64,000 nucleotides of DNA from DATCMU01 sp036563245. GTDB taxonomy: Bacteria; Pseudomonadota; Alphaproteobacteria; Rhizobiales; Devosiaceae. Location of the stretch: the NCBI GenBank assembly GCA_036563245.1, contig DATCMU010000050.1, forward strand, positions 152,747 through 216,746, in the 5' to 3' direction. The position numbers and the translations under genes are program-made. Of this stretch, positions 22,180 to 30,609 are shown piece by piece; within the stretch, counting starts at the first letter, position 1, and each line of letters opens with the position of its first letter. Under the pieces are notes generated by a model. The model ran no database searches and was not told the DNA's origin. It was given only the letters and a program-made list of their open reading frames with translations.

Positions 22180-22968
22180 TTACTCGACGAGTTGCACGAC
22201 CACGCGCCGGTTGAGGGTTTCGGATCGCCCGAACTGGTCTGTCGGCCCGAAACCGACAACTTCCTGCGACTTGAACGTCGCGCCGCGCTCAACCAGCAGC
22301 GCAAGGACCGCGGCGGCGCGCTGCTGTGAAAGCGTCTTGTTCCACTCGGCTGGGCCGCTCTTGCTTGAATAGCCCGTCACGACCACCCCGCACTCGCCCT
22401 TGGCCTGATCGAGAAGCGCTGTGAGGTCCGGCAGGTCCGCAATGGTCGGCGCGGCCCCATTCAGCTCGAAGGACGTGACGGTCACGCTCGCATCGCATTG
22501 CGGCTTGGCCGCCACCGCCGGCTGGCCAGCCATCCAGATGCCGCCCGGGGGTGCGGCAACTGCAATTTCCTGCCCGCTGAATATTTGTCCCGATGTTCCC
22601 AGGCGTCCATCGGGCTCAAGCACGAGGAAGCTCTCCGAACCCAGTTCGACGCCGTTCACTTGGCCCTTGAGGATGAACAGGTTCCGGTCGCCCACCCCTT
22701 CCTCGTATTTGTCATTGGTGAAGCGGATGACAAGGGGCGCCCGTGACTGAAGCACATCGTCACTCACGTTGAAGTCGAACCGCGTGCCGGCAGGGTCCGT
22801 CGGGATGGGATCGACGGTTCCCTCGCCGATGGCCTGATCGCCGAGCAGCAACTCAAAGCTCGGGCCGCCGTCGAAGGCCGTCCCGGACAGCCACAGGCTG
22901 ATTTCACCGGCCGCTGCCGGGCTCGCGGCAAGCGAAAGGGACACAAGTGCAATTGCGAGCCGTGACAT
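22180..22968 (-). CDS. OmpA-domain protein with an N-terminal CBM60-like domain
   Basis: This 262-residue exported protein begins with a signal peptide (MSRLAIALVSLSLAASPAAA). Residues about 22-115 resemble CBM60 calcium-dependent carbohydrate-binding modules: a beta sandwich ending in VIRFTNDKYEEGVGDRNLFI, where Asn-Asp and the later Asp-Arg-Asn are the family's ligand and calcium positions. The C-terminal 110 residues form an OmpA-like peptidoglycan-binding domain, with VVVTGYSSKSGPAEWNKTLS and QQRAAAVLALLVERGA, then SETLNRRVVVQLVE. I chose the ATG at 22968 because GGAG lies six bases upstream. It lies about 180 bases downstream of tryptophanase on the same strand. The combination suggests an envelope protein that tethers sugar polymers to the cell wall. 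Confidence 0.78.
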   Translation of the reverse strand: MSRLAIALVSLSLAASPAAAGEISLWLSGTAFDGGPSFELLLGDQAIGEGTVDPIPTDPAGTRFDFNVSDDVLQSRAPLVIRFTNDKYEEGVGDRNLFILKGQVNGVELGSESFLVLEPDGRLGTSGQIFSGQEIAVAAPPGGIWMAGQPAVAAKPQCDASVTVTSFELNGAAPTIADLPDLTALLDQAKGECGVVVTGYSSKSGPAEWNKTLSQQRAAAVLALLVERGATFKSQEVVGFGPTDQFGRSETLNRRVVVQLVE

Positions 22969-23150
22969 GTGGATCTCCATCTTGCGCGGCATTGACGGGC
23001 CGAATGCCCAAAGACTACGCCGCGCAACCCCTTTTGTCAGCGGCCACGCAGCGCGGTTCGGGAACATGGTTACACGTGCGCCCGAACCGGATTGCTGGTC
23101 CGCATGAAGAACCGCGACCGGCCGCGCCTCGCGGCCTCCCGCGGCGCCTC

Positions 23151-24518
23151 TCACGCCAGCGGCGCGAACTTCGCCGTGAAGTGCCGCATCATTGGCGGTT
23201 CCTCGGTGATGCGGAAGCCTTTCAGCCGGTCCTTGGCCGCCGCCAGTTCCTCGAACGCCTCCACGATGTAGTCGGCATGCGACTGGGTATAGACGCGGCG
23301 CGGCATCGCAAGACGCACCAGGTCCATGGCCGCCGGCTTCTCGCTGCCGTCCGGCGCGCGCCCGAACATCACCGTGCCGATTTCGCAGCCGCGAATGCCG
23401 CCAATCTCGTAAAGCGCGACCGCCAGCGCCTGTCCCGGATAGCTGAGCGGCGGGATATTCGGCAGCCACCCTCGCGCATCGACGAACACCGCATGCCCGC
23501 CCGCCGGCTTGACCACCGGCACCCCCAGCGCGTCGAGCCTCTCGGTGATATAGGCGTTGGTGCGCGTGCGATAGCGCAGGTAATCCTCGTCGACGATTTC
23601 GCTCAGCCCCTGGGCGATGGCGTCGAGATCGCGCCCGGCAAGCCCGCCATAGGTGGGGAAGCCCTCGGTCTGGATCAGCCGGGTGCGCGCCTTCTGCGCC
23701 AGGTCGTCGTCGTTGAGCGCCAGCCAGCCCCCGATATTGGCGAAGGCATCCTTCTTGGCGCTCATCGTCATGCCGTCGGCCACCGCGAACATGTCGCGCA
23801 CGATGTCGCGGATCGCCCGGCCGCCCTGCCCTGCCTCGCGTTCGTGGATGAACCAGGCGTTCTCGGCGAACCGGCACCCGTCGATGATGAACGGCTTACC
23901 GTGCCGGTGGGCGATCTCCGCCGCGCCGCGAATGTTCTCAAGGCTGACCGGCTGGCCACCGCCGGCATTGTTGGTCACCGTGATCATCACGCAGGGGACC
24001 GCGTCGCCATGCTCGGCAAGGAAGGCCTCGAGCTTCCCAAGGTCCATGTTGCCCTTGAAGGGATGCTCGAGCGCGGGTTGCCGCCCCTCGGGGATCAGCA
24101 GGTCGTGGGCCTCGGCCCCGGTCGCCTCGATATTGCCGCGCGTGGTGTCGAAATGGGTGTTGGAGGGCACCTTCTTGCCCTTGCCGCCCAGAAGCGAAAA
24201 CAGGATCGCCTCGGCCGCGCGCCCCTGGTGGGTGGGGATGATGTGGCTAAAGGGCATCAGGTCGCGCACCGCCGCCTCGAAGCGGTAGAACGAGGGCGAG
24301 CCGGCATAGCTTTCGTCGCCCTTCATCACGGCGCCCCATTGCGCCGCGCTCATCGCGGAGGTGCCGGAATCGGTCAGAAGGTCGATGATCACGTCGTCCG
24401 AGTGCAGCGCGAACAGGTTGTAATGCGCCTGTTCCAGCAGCGCGCGCCGTTCGTCGCGCGTGGTGAAGCGGATCGGCTCGACGGACTTGATGCGGAAGGG
24501 TTCGATGATGGTCTTCAT
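23151..24518 (-). CDS. tnaA: Tryptophanase (tryptophan indole-lyase)
   Basis: This 455-residue PLP enzyme splits tryptophan into indole, pyruvate and ammonia. Conserved blocks are DVIIDLLTDSGTSAMS at about 42-57, IPTHQGRAAE near 95, ITVTNNAGGGQPVSL near 182, CRFAENAWF near 216, the PLP-lysine segment MTMSAKKDAFANIGG near 252, EGFPTYGGLAGRD near 285 and RRVYTQSHADYIVEAFEEL near 418. The alternative, tyrosine phenol-lyase, shares these blocks, but the overall pattern fits tryptophanase better. I chose the ATG at 24518 (MKTIIEPFRIKSVEP), preceded by AAGGA. An ATG at 24539 with a poor site is possible. No TnaC-like leader or TnaB permease is adjacent, unlike the enteric operon. Confidence 0.9.
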   Translation of the reverse strand: MKTIIEPFRIKSVEPIRFTTRDERRALLEQAHYNLFALHSDDVIIDLLTDSGTSAMSAAQWGAVMKGDESYAGSPSFYRFEAAVRDLMPFSHIIPTHQGRAAEAILFSLLGGKGKKVPSNTHFDTTRGNIEATGAEAHDLLIPEGRQPALEHPFKGNMDLGKLEAFLAEHGDAVPCVMITVTNNAGGGQPVSLENIRGAAEIAHRHGKPFIIDGCRFAENAWFIHEREAGQGGRAIRDIVRDMFAVADGMTMSAKKDAFANIGGWLALNDDDLAQKARTRLIQTEGFPTYGGLAGRDLDAIAQGLSEIVDEDYLRYRTRTNAYITERLDALGVPVVKPAGGHAVFVDARGWLPNIPPLSYPGQALAVALYEIGGIRGCEIGTVMFGRAPDGSEKPAAMDLVRLAMPRRVYTQSHADYIVEAFEELAAAKDRLKGFRITEEPPMMRHFTAKFAPLA

Positions 24519-24719
24519 GGGGTTGGCGTCCTTGTCCATTACCCCGATCGCACGAACCGGGGCTGGAACGCCGCGGTTGCCCGCCGGTGATTGGCGGACC
24601 GCGCTCAGCGCCCTGATTGCGATGCGATGGATTTAGCCAAAAACCGCCCCGCCGCGCAATATGGTTCGGATGGTGAGCCGGGTGCGGTGGCGGGCGTTTT
24701 CAGTGCACCTTTGCCGTGG

Positions 24720-24779
24720 CCCCAATGGCTCTTGTCCCTGTGCGGGCGCGAGTGGATTCCCGCTTTCGCGGGAATGACG
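24720..24779. repeat. Partial copy of REP-like element type A
   Basis: TGGATTCCCGCTTTCGCGGG at 24753 onward repeats the right unit of the 22011-22095 element, and the preceding CCCAATGGC matches its spacer. The left palindromic unit is missing. It lies in the 615-base gap upstream of tnaA; the part before it (24519-24719) shows nothing else. Confidence 0.65.
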
Positions 24780-24852
24780 CGGCGCTGGTTTATGGGCTGC
24801 GCAAGCAAGCAGTCAGTCAGGTCGGGTGGGTTTCGCACTTCGCGTCAGCCTC

Positions 24853-25052
24853 GGGCACTGCGCCAGGCCCCCTCTCGGCGTCGTCCCGGGACTTGATCCC
24901 GGGACCCAATCGCCGTTCGGCGCGGCACAGCGCCGGAGGCGAACCTGTTGATCGCTCGAGGACTTTCTCGACGCCCCTGCCTGCAGCAGCCGAGAGTGGA
25001 CCCCGGGATCAAGTCCCGGGGCGACGTATGAGGAGGTGCGGACCGTGTGCCC
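24853..25052. repeat. 200-bp repeat element B, copy 1
   Basis: This element matches 26186-26385 with a constant offset of 1333 and no gaps, roughly 90 percent identical by eye. It is bounded by two palindromic units, one with CCCGGGACTTGATCCCGGG near 24885-24905 and the other its mirror image near 25000-25020, so it has terminal inverted repeats like a MITE or BIME. It encodes nothing. Copy 2 is in the same orientation on the other side of the membrane-protein gene at 25134. Confidence 0.87.
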
Positions 25053-25133
25053 GACGTTCGCACAAGAGGTGGGGCGTTTGGTGCGCTGTCACCGGAATCC
25101 ATGAGTTGTTCTGGTCGAAAAAATTAGACATAA

Positions 25134-25874
25134 CTATTGTTCCATTCCACGTTTATACAAATTCATGTATTGATATTTCGAATACTGAATTATTAACGAT
25201 AATAATTCAGCGGAGCAAAGGTAAGTTAGATATATTCGGATCGAGATTTTTGCGCATGACACAGCAATGTTTTCGTACGGATTTGGATCAAATATTTCGT
25301 TATCCACAGATACACGAGCGACAATTACCGAGAACCAAAGTATCGTCGTCAGTAAAAGGAAAATGGCGTAAAGACCCCTCCGGTTTGAGAGGGCCTTTGG
25401 CAGTTTCCCGCCATATGGAGCTCCACCCAAATCTGTTCGTGGAAGCCAATGACGATCTCTACGGGCAATGACGATGGTTTCGATGGCAAGCCAAATCGCT
25501 CCGCAGACAAGCGTGATGATAGCCGAGAGCGTGAATACCTCCGCGTGGCGAGCGGCTTCAGCTGGCGAATAAATCTCTGCGTATGCCGCCTCCACTGTGC
25601 CGTTTGTGTTCGGCCATATGTGGTCAAGGATGATTTTGTAGGCCCGGGCGTCTGCCGGATGGTAGGAAATGTAAAGGAGCGCAGCGATGGTCAGTGTCGC
25701 CGAAAGCGAGAGCATGAGAAGTGAATTGAAAACAAGCCTGTTGAAATCCAGGGCCTGAAGAAGGCGCTGCCGGTTTTCCGCATCAGACAGGTTTGGCAAC
25801 GCCTCCACGCGAACGGACGGATGTGCCTTCTTCAGTTCGGCGAATGTTGTGTCGCGATACTCGTCCTTCGACAT
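25134..25874 (-). CDS. AT-rich orphan membrane protein, four helices
   Basis: This protein of about 246 residues starts MSKDEYRDTTFAELKKAHPS. It has a cytosolic lead of about 45 residues, then four predicted membrane helices: FNSLLMLSLSATLTIAALLY at about 50-70, FTLSAIITLVCGAIWLAIET at about 112-132, YAIFLLLTTILWFSVIVA at about 170-188 and IRIYLTYLCSAELLSLII at about 212-230. The last 150 bases are distinctly AT-rich with A/T-ending codons, unlike the neighbours. I recognise no family. The frame stays open to 26165, but family-like sequence begins at the ATG at 25874, where a weak ribosome site exists. It is bracketed by the two B repeats and looks horizontally acquired. Confidence 0.7.
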   Translation of the reverse strand: MSKDEYRDTTFAELKKAHPSVRVEALPNLSDAENRQRLLQALDFNRLVFNSLLMLSLSATLTIAALLYISYHPADARAYKIILDHIWPNTNGTVEAAYAEIYSPAEAARHAEVFTLSAIITLVCGAIWLAIETIVIARRDRHWLPRTDLGGAPYGGKLPKALSNRRGLYAIFLLLTTILWFSVIVARVSVDNEIFDPNPYENIAVSCAKISIRIYLTYLCSAELLSLIIQYSKYQYMNLYKRGMEQ

Positions 25875-26185
25875 GATCAGAAAGTCCCACCTATGTGGTT
25901 TGGGTCTTGACCGTGTGTCTTCGTCACCATGTTTGCATAATTCCCACCGCAGGCCCTGAACCCGAGCCGCTTCATCAGCCTGTCCGTCCTCTCCGGAGCC
26001 ATCGGCGTTCACCGCAATCGCAGGGGAATCCAGGGAATCGGTCAAATGGGAACCTGCCAGTATCGGTGCAACGAAACACCTCAGAGAACACAGCAACTCA
26101 AAAACTGACCGAAGCGTAGCGCGGTCGGGCGTCAGTTGGAAAGGTTCAAATGGCGATCGCGGCAACGCGGTAGGTGGAACCCAGC
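25875..26185. other. Gap upstream of the orphan membrane gene
   Basis: I see no separate gene here. The minus-strand frame of the membrane gene continues to 26165, but the extra codons have no ribosome site. The promoter of the orphan gene should lie here. Confidence 0.5.
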
Positions 26186-26385
26186 GGGCACTGCGCGATC
26201 GACCCTTTCGGCGTCGTCCCGGGACTTGATCCCGGGACCCAATCGCCGTTCAGCGCGGCACAGCGCCGGAGACGAACCTGTTGATCGCCAGCCGACTGTC
26301 TCGACGCCCTTCCCTGCAGCAGCCGATAGCGGGCCCCGGGATCAAGTCCCGGGGCGACGCATGAGGAGGTGCGGACCGTATGCCC
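26186..26385. repeat. 200-bp repeat element B, copy 2
   Basis: This is the second copy of the element described at 24853-25052, in the same orientation, with the same terminal palindromes (GTCGTCCCGGGACTTGATCC at 26212 onward and its mirror near 26333-26355). It ends 25 bases before the kup stop codon. Confidence 0.87.
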
Positions 26386-26410
26386 AGTGTCCGGCGCACG
26401 GCGTCCGGTG

Positions 26411-28327
26411 CTAGATCGTTAGCTGGGTGCCGATCTCGACCACGCGGCCGGTGGGAATGGCGAAATACTCCGTCGCGTCGGTGGCGTTCTTGGCAAGGGC
26501 GATGAACAACCGGTCCTGCCAATAGGGCATGCCCCCTTTGGGCGAGGGGCGGATCGAGCGGCGCGACAGGAAGAACGAGGTCGACATGATGTCGTATTTC
26601 CACCCCAGCTTGCGGCACAGCGCCAGGGCCTTGGGGATATTGGGGTCTTCCATGTAACCGAAAGTGATCATCACCCGCGAGAACATGGCGTTGAACACCT
26701 CGATCTTCACCTTCTCGTCGTCGGGCACGGTGGGCGCGGCCGAGGTGATCACGGTCAGGATCACGTTGTTCTCGTGCAGCACCTTGTAGTGCTTGAGGCT
26801 GTGCAGCAAGGCCGCCGGCGCGCCATGCACGTCATTGGTCAGGAACACAGCGGTGCCGGACACGGTGGTGGGCGGATTTTCCGAAAGGTTGCGGATCAGG
26901 TCGGTAAGCGGAATTTCGTTGCGCCGGGTCTTCTCAAGAAGCCGCTGGCGGCCTTGCGTCCAGGTCACCATGATCGTGCAGAGCGCGACCGCCACAAGGG
27001 TCGGTACCCAGCCGCCTTGCAGAAACTTGACCGAATTGGCGATGACGAACCACAGGTCCATCGCCACGAACGGCGCGGCAACAAGAACCGCCACAAAAAG
27101 CGGCCAGCGCCAGCGTCGCCACATGACGACAAACAGCAGCGTGATGTCGATCACCATCACACCGGAAACCGCCAGCCCGTAGGTCGAGGCCAGCGCCTGC
27201 GAACTCTCGAAGCCCAGCACCAGCATGAGCACCGCGATCAGCAGGAACGAGTTGATCTGCGGCATGTAGACCTGGCCCGATTGCGTCTCCGAGGTATGCT
27301 GCACCCGCATGCGCGGCAACAGGTTGAGGTTCACCGCCTGCCGCACCAGCGAATAGGCGCCGGTGATTACCGCCTGGCTGGCGATGACGGTGGCGGCGGT
27401 GGCCAGCACCAGCAATGGAATGCGCGCCCAGTGCGGCTGCATTTCAAAAAACGGATTGCCCGCCCCCGAAGGGTGGGACAGCACAAAGGCACCCTGCCCG
27501 AAGTAGTTCAGCAGGAGACACGGAAACACCAGGAACAACCACGCGGTCACGATCGGCTTGCGCCCGAAATGTCCAAGGTCGGTGTAAAGGGCCTCGCCGC
27601 CGGTCACCGCAAGGAACGCCGCCCCCATGACGGCTGCTGCAACGCCCAGGTGCGACGTCATGAAGGTGACGGCCAGAACGGGATTGATCGCCAGCAGCAC
27701 CTCGGGCGCCGCGATGATCCTTTGCAGGCCCAAAAGCCCCAGGCACGCGAACCAGACGCTTGTGACCGGCCCGAACACCGCCGCAACCCTTGCGGTGCCG
27801 AAGCGCTGGAACATGAACAACCCGATCAGGATGACGATGGTGATCGGCAACACCCACTCATCGAGGGCGGGCGAGACGACCTCAAGCCCCTCCACCGCCG
27901 ACAGCACCGAGATGGCCGGCGTGATTATCGCATCGCCCAGGAACAGCGCTGCGCTGGCCATGCCCAGCCAGAGGATCCACTTCGGGCGGGTCAGGAATGT
28001 CGAGCGGGCCAGCGCCATCAGCGAAAGCGTTCCGCCCTCGCCCTTGTTGTCGGCACGGGTGACCAGGCCGACATACTTGATGGTGACGACCGCTGTCAGC
28101 GACCAAAGGATCAGCGAAAGCAGCCCCAGCACTTCGGCCCGGCCCGGCGTTTCCACGCCTACCGCGGCAATCGCCTGGCGAAACGCGTAGATCGGACTGG
28201 TTCCGACATCGCCGAAAACAACCCCGATCGCGCCCAGCACGAGCAGCGGAAACCCTTCGTGAGACTCGCCCGATCCAACCGCTTCAGCGCTCGAACCGTT
28301 GCCGCCTCCAGTCTGCGTGAGTGTCAT
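26411..28327 (-). CDS. kup: KUP-family potassium uptake transporter
   Basis: This 638-residue inner-membrane potassium transporter has the KUP signature GAIGVVFGDVGTSPIYAFRQ at about 31-50, ADNKGEGGTLSLMALAR near 90 and about twelve membrane helices to about residue 450. The C-terminal cytosolic domain (about 455-638) includes VFLTNDVHGAPAALLHSLKH. The N-terminal 25 residues are polar and variable. The length is typical. Such proteins import potassium with protons. It is transcribed on its own from an ATG at 28327; the MFS gene ends about 90 bases upstream on the same strand. No neighbour hints at a special role. Confidence 0.95.
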   Translation of the reverse strand: MTLTQTGGGNGSSAEAVGSGESHEGFPLLVLGAIGVVFGDVGTSPIYAFRQAIAAVGVETPGRAEVLGLLSLILWSLTAVVTIKYVGLVTRADNKGEGGTLSLMALARSTFLTRPKWILWLGMASAALFLGDAIITPAISVLSAVEGLEVVSPALDEWVLPITIVILIGLFMFQRFGTARVAAVFGPVTSVWFACLGLLGLQRIIAAPEVLLAINPVLAVTFMTSHLGVAAAVMGAAFLAVTGGEALYTDLGHFGRKPIVTAWLFLVFPCLLLNYFGQGAFVLSHPSGAGNPFFEMQPHWARIPLLVLATAATVIASQAVITGAYSLVRQAVNLNLLPRMRVQHTSETQSGQVYMPQINSFLLIAVLMLVLGFESSQALASTYGLAVSGVMVIDITLLFVVMWRRWRWPLFVAVLVAAPFVAMDLWFVIANSVKFLQGGWVPTLVAVALCTIMVTWTQGRQRLLEKTRRNEIPLTDLIRNLSENPPTTVSGTAVFLTNDVHGAPAALLHSLKHYKVLHENNVILTVITSAAPTVPDDEKVKIEVFNAMFSRVMITFGYMEDPNIPKALALCRKLGWKYDIMSTSFFLSRRSIRPSPKGGMPYWQDRLFIALAKNATDATEYFAIPTGRVVEIGTQLTI

Positions 28328-28420
28328 GAACCCCGGAAAGACTCCGCCGTTGCGAGCGGCGTGGGTTTATACCGAGTGGCGGCCGCGCTCAACCCTTTGT
28401 GCGCTCGCGCGGGATAACGA

Positions 28421-29635
28421 TCACCTTGGCGCGGGGCGAAATGCGGCTGCAATCGCAGAGGAAAGCCCAAGAACCGCCAGCGCCGCGCCACCGATGATGA
28501 AGGCCCAACCGACCCCGAAAAGATGCGACAACGCCGCGCCGGCAAACGGCGCGACAAGCGCGCTGACGGTCACGAACGCCTCTCCGACCGCCGAGGTCCG
28601 GCCGATCTTGTCGGGCGCGGATTCGGTCTGGATCAGCGTGCGATAGGGCACGAAGATCGCCGCGGTCGCCAGCCCGATCACGGCAAAGAGCACGATGAAT
28701 ACCCCCGGATGCATGGATATCTGCATCAGCGGCGCCGCCCCGCCGAATATCACCAGCGGCGCGGGAATGCCGAATCCAAGCCCCATCACCACCAGGGGCG
28801 GCAGTCTGTTTCCCAGGCTGCCGATCGCCAGCCCGCCCAGCACGCCGCCGGCGCCGGCAGCGGCGATGGCGAAGCCGAATACCGACTGGTCGAACGACAG
28901 CGCCTTGGCCAATAGCGGGATCAGCGCGTCATAGAGGAAGGCGAAGAACATACCCGTCCCCATAAGGATCAACGCCAGCCCCAGGATCGGTTTGTCGCGG
29001 AATTCGGAAATGCCGCTCCGCCAGTCCTGCAGGAGCGAGGATCCCTCGCCCCCGACCTCGGGATGCCGCTCGAACCTCATTCCCATCAGCAACAATGCTG
29101 CGGAGGCCGAGAGCAGTGCGTTGACGAAAAACACCTGGCTGGGGTGCAGAAAGGCCAGCAACAGCCCGCCCACCGCCGGCCCGGCCACCTTTGATACCTG
29201 GTTGATCGAGTGACTGATGCCATTGGCCGGAACCAACATGTCGCGCGGCGTCACAGCCTGGATCGCGGATTGCTTTGCCGGCGTGAAGAACGCATCGGCG
29301 GTGGACCGGACGAACAGAAGGACCAGCAACACCCCGATATTGCCGGCAAAGGCGAGCGACAGGGTGGCCACCGACCGGCCAAGATTGCTCGCCACCAGTG
29401 CCAGGCGCAAATCGGTGCGATCGACCATTGCGCCCGCAACCGGCCCGACCAGCACATAGGGCAGGCCCATGGCGAGGGTCATGAAGGCCAGCGCTTCCGC
29501 CCCAAGGCTCCACCCGTAGACGATCAGCGCCCCAACGGCGACGAAGTCCAGCCAGTCGGCGAAATCGGCCGGGACCTGGGCAACAAGAAGCCGGCGCAGC
29601 CCCGGCAATGCCATTGCGGCACGCAGATCGCGCAT
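28421..29635 (-). CDS. MFS transporter, EntS/MFS_3-like
   Basis: This 404-residue member of the major facilitator superfamily has twelve hydrophobic segments. The MFS loop 2-3 motif appears as GAMVDRTDLRLALVASNLGR at about 68-87, and LFVRSTADAFFTPAKQSAIQ follows at about 108-127, typical of the enterobactin-exporter-like MFS_3 group. The substrate is not indicated. The central loop near 200 is short and acidic. It starts at the ATG at 29635 and lies upstream of kup on the same strand and downstream of pdxJ, with gaps of about 90 and 140 bases, so it may be transcribed separately. No regulator or siderophore gene is adjacent. Confidence 0.9.
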   Translation of the reverse strand: MRDLRAAMALPGLRRLLVAQVPADFADWLDFVAVGALIVYGWSLGAEALAFMTLAMGLPYVLVGPVAGAMVDRTDLRLALVASNLGRSVATLSLAFAGNIGVLLVLLFVRSTADAFFTPAKQSAIQAVTPRDMLVPANGISHSINQVSKVAGPAVGGLLLAFLHPSQVFFVNALLSASAALLLMGMRFERHPEVGGEGSSLLQDWRSGISEFRDKPILGLALILMGTGMFFAFLYDALIPLLAKALSFDQSVFGFAIAAAGAGGVLGGLAIGSLGNRLPPLVVMGLGFGIPAPLVIFGGAAPLMQISMHPGVFIVLFAVIGLATAAIFVPYRTLIQTESAPDKIGRTSAVGEAFVTVSALVAPFAGAALSHLFGVGWAFIIGGAALAVLGLSSAIAAAFRPAPR

Positions 29636-29776
29636 CGCACTCTACTCCGTCGATCCGGGAAAACGCCTATGCAGCAGGAATTGCGGCAGGCGCCTTCATC
29701 CTGTTCTTGTTGTTTTTCTGCGTGCAATGTCGCCGGGACACGAGGTTGCGTCAAGATGCCCCAACCGCCGATCGGT

Positions 29777-30511
29777 TCAGCCCCCGATTGCGGCCTTGTA
29801 GCGCCGCACCGCCTCGGGGAAACCCATCACCAGCGCATCCGCCGTGATGCCGTGGCCGATGGACACCTCAACGACATTTGGGACCGCGGCGATGAATTGC
29901 GGCAGGTTCTCTAGCGTCAGGTCGTGTCCGGCATTGACCATCAGCCCCTGCTGCCCCGCCGCGCGCGCCGTCGCCGCGAGGCGTTCGAGATGCCTTGCGC
30001 CGTCTGGCATGAGGAACGTCGCCCCATAGGGGCCGGTATAGAGTTCGACGCGGTCAGCCCCTACTTCTGCCGCCGCTTCGGGCTGGGCCGGATCTTCATC
30101 GACGAACAGCGAGACGCGAATGCCCGAGGCTTTCATGCGCTGCGCAGTCGCGCGCAGCATCGAGGCATTCGCCGCCACATCCCAGCCGTGATCGGAGGTC
30201 GATTGCGCCGGATCGTCCGGCACGAACGTGACCTGGTCGGGCTCGACCTCTTCGACCAGATCGAGGAATTCAGGGCTGGGATATCCTTCGATATTGTACT
30301 CGGCATGCGGATAGCTGCCGCGGATCAGCGCCTCAAGCTCGAACACATCGCTGCGCCGGATATGCCGCTCGTCCGGCCGCGGGTGCACGGTGATTCCGTC
30401 CGCGCCCGCGTCCAGCACCACCCTGGCGATGCCGGTGACGCTCGGCCAGCCCACATCGCGCCGGTTGCGAAGCATGGCGACGGCATTGAGATTGACCGAA
30501 AGGTGGATCAA
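29777..30511 (-). CDS. pdxJ: Pyridoxine 5'-phosphate synthase
   Basis: This 244-residue TIM-barrel enzyme condenses 1-deoxyxylulose 5-phosphate with 3-amino-2-oxopropyl phosphate to make pyridoxine 5'-phosphate, the last ring-forming step of the DXP-dependent vitamin B6 pathway. Signatures are LSVNLNAVAMLRNRR at 4-18, GADGITVHPRPDERHI at about 37-52, FVPDDP near 95, NAGHDLTLENL near 195 and VSIGHGI near 215. It starts at a TTG at 30511 that is supported by GGAG seven bases upstream; no ATG fits the family's start. The length is the family norm. Confidence 0.96.
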   Translation of the reverse strand: MIHLSVNLNAVAMLRNRRDVGWPSVTGIARVVLDAGADGITVHPRPDERHIRRSDVFELEALIRGSYPHAEYNIEGYPSPEFLDLVEEVEPDQVTFVPDDPAQSTSDHGWDVAANASMLRATAQRMKASGIRVSLFVDEDPAQPEAAAEVGADRVELYTGPYGATFLMPDGARHLERLAATARAAGQQGLMVNAGHDLTLENLPQFIAAVPNVVEVSIGHGITADALVMGFPEAVRRYKAAIGG

Positions 30512-30609
30512 GAAATCGCTCCGGGGTAGGGCACATCAGATATGGCCCTCAATTACCGCGCCGCGCCCTCAACGCAAAGGGCAAATGTCCGGTGCGCCAT
30601 CTTCGACGG

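Noticed and set aside
22947..24590. A 547-codon plus-strand frame opposite tnaA
   Set aside because: It is antisense to a clear tryptophanase, rich in Arg/His/Pro, and has no domain.
26774..28417. A 547-codon plus-strand frame opposite kup
   Set aside because: It is the antisense of a well-conserved transporter, with extreme Arg/His/Gln content.
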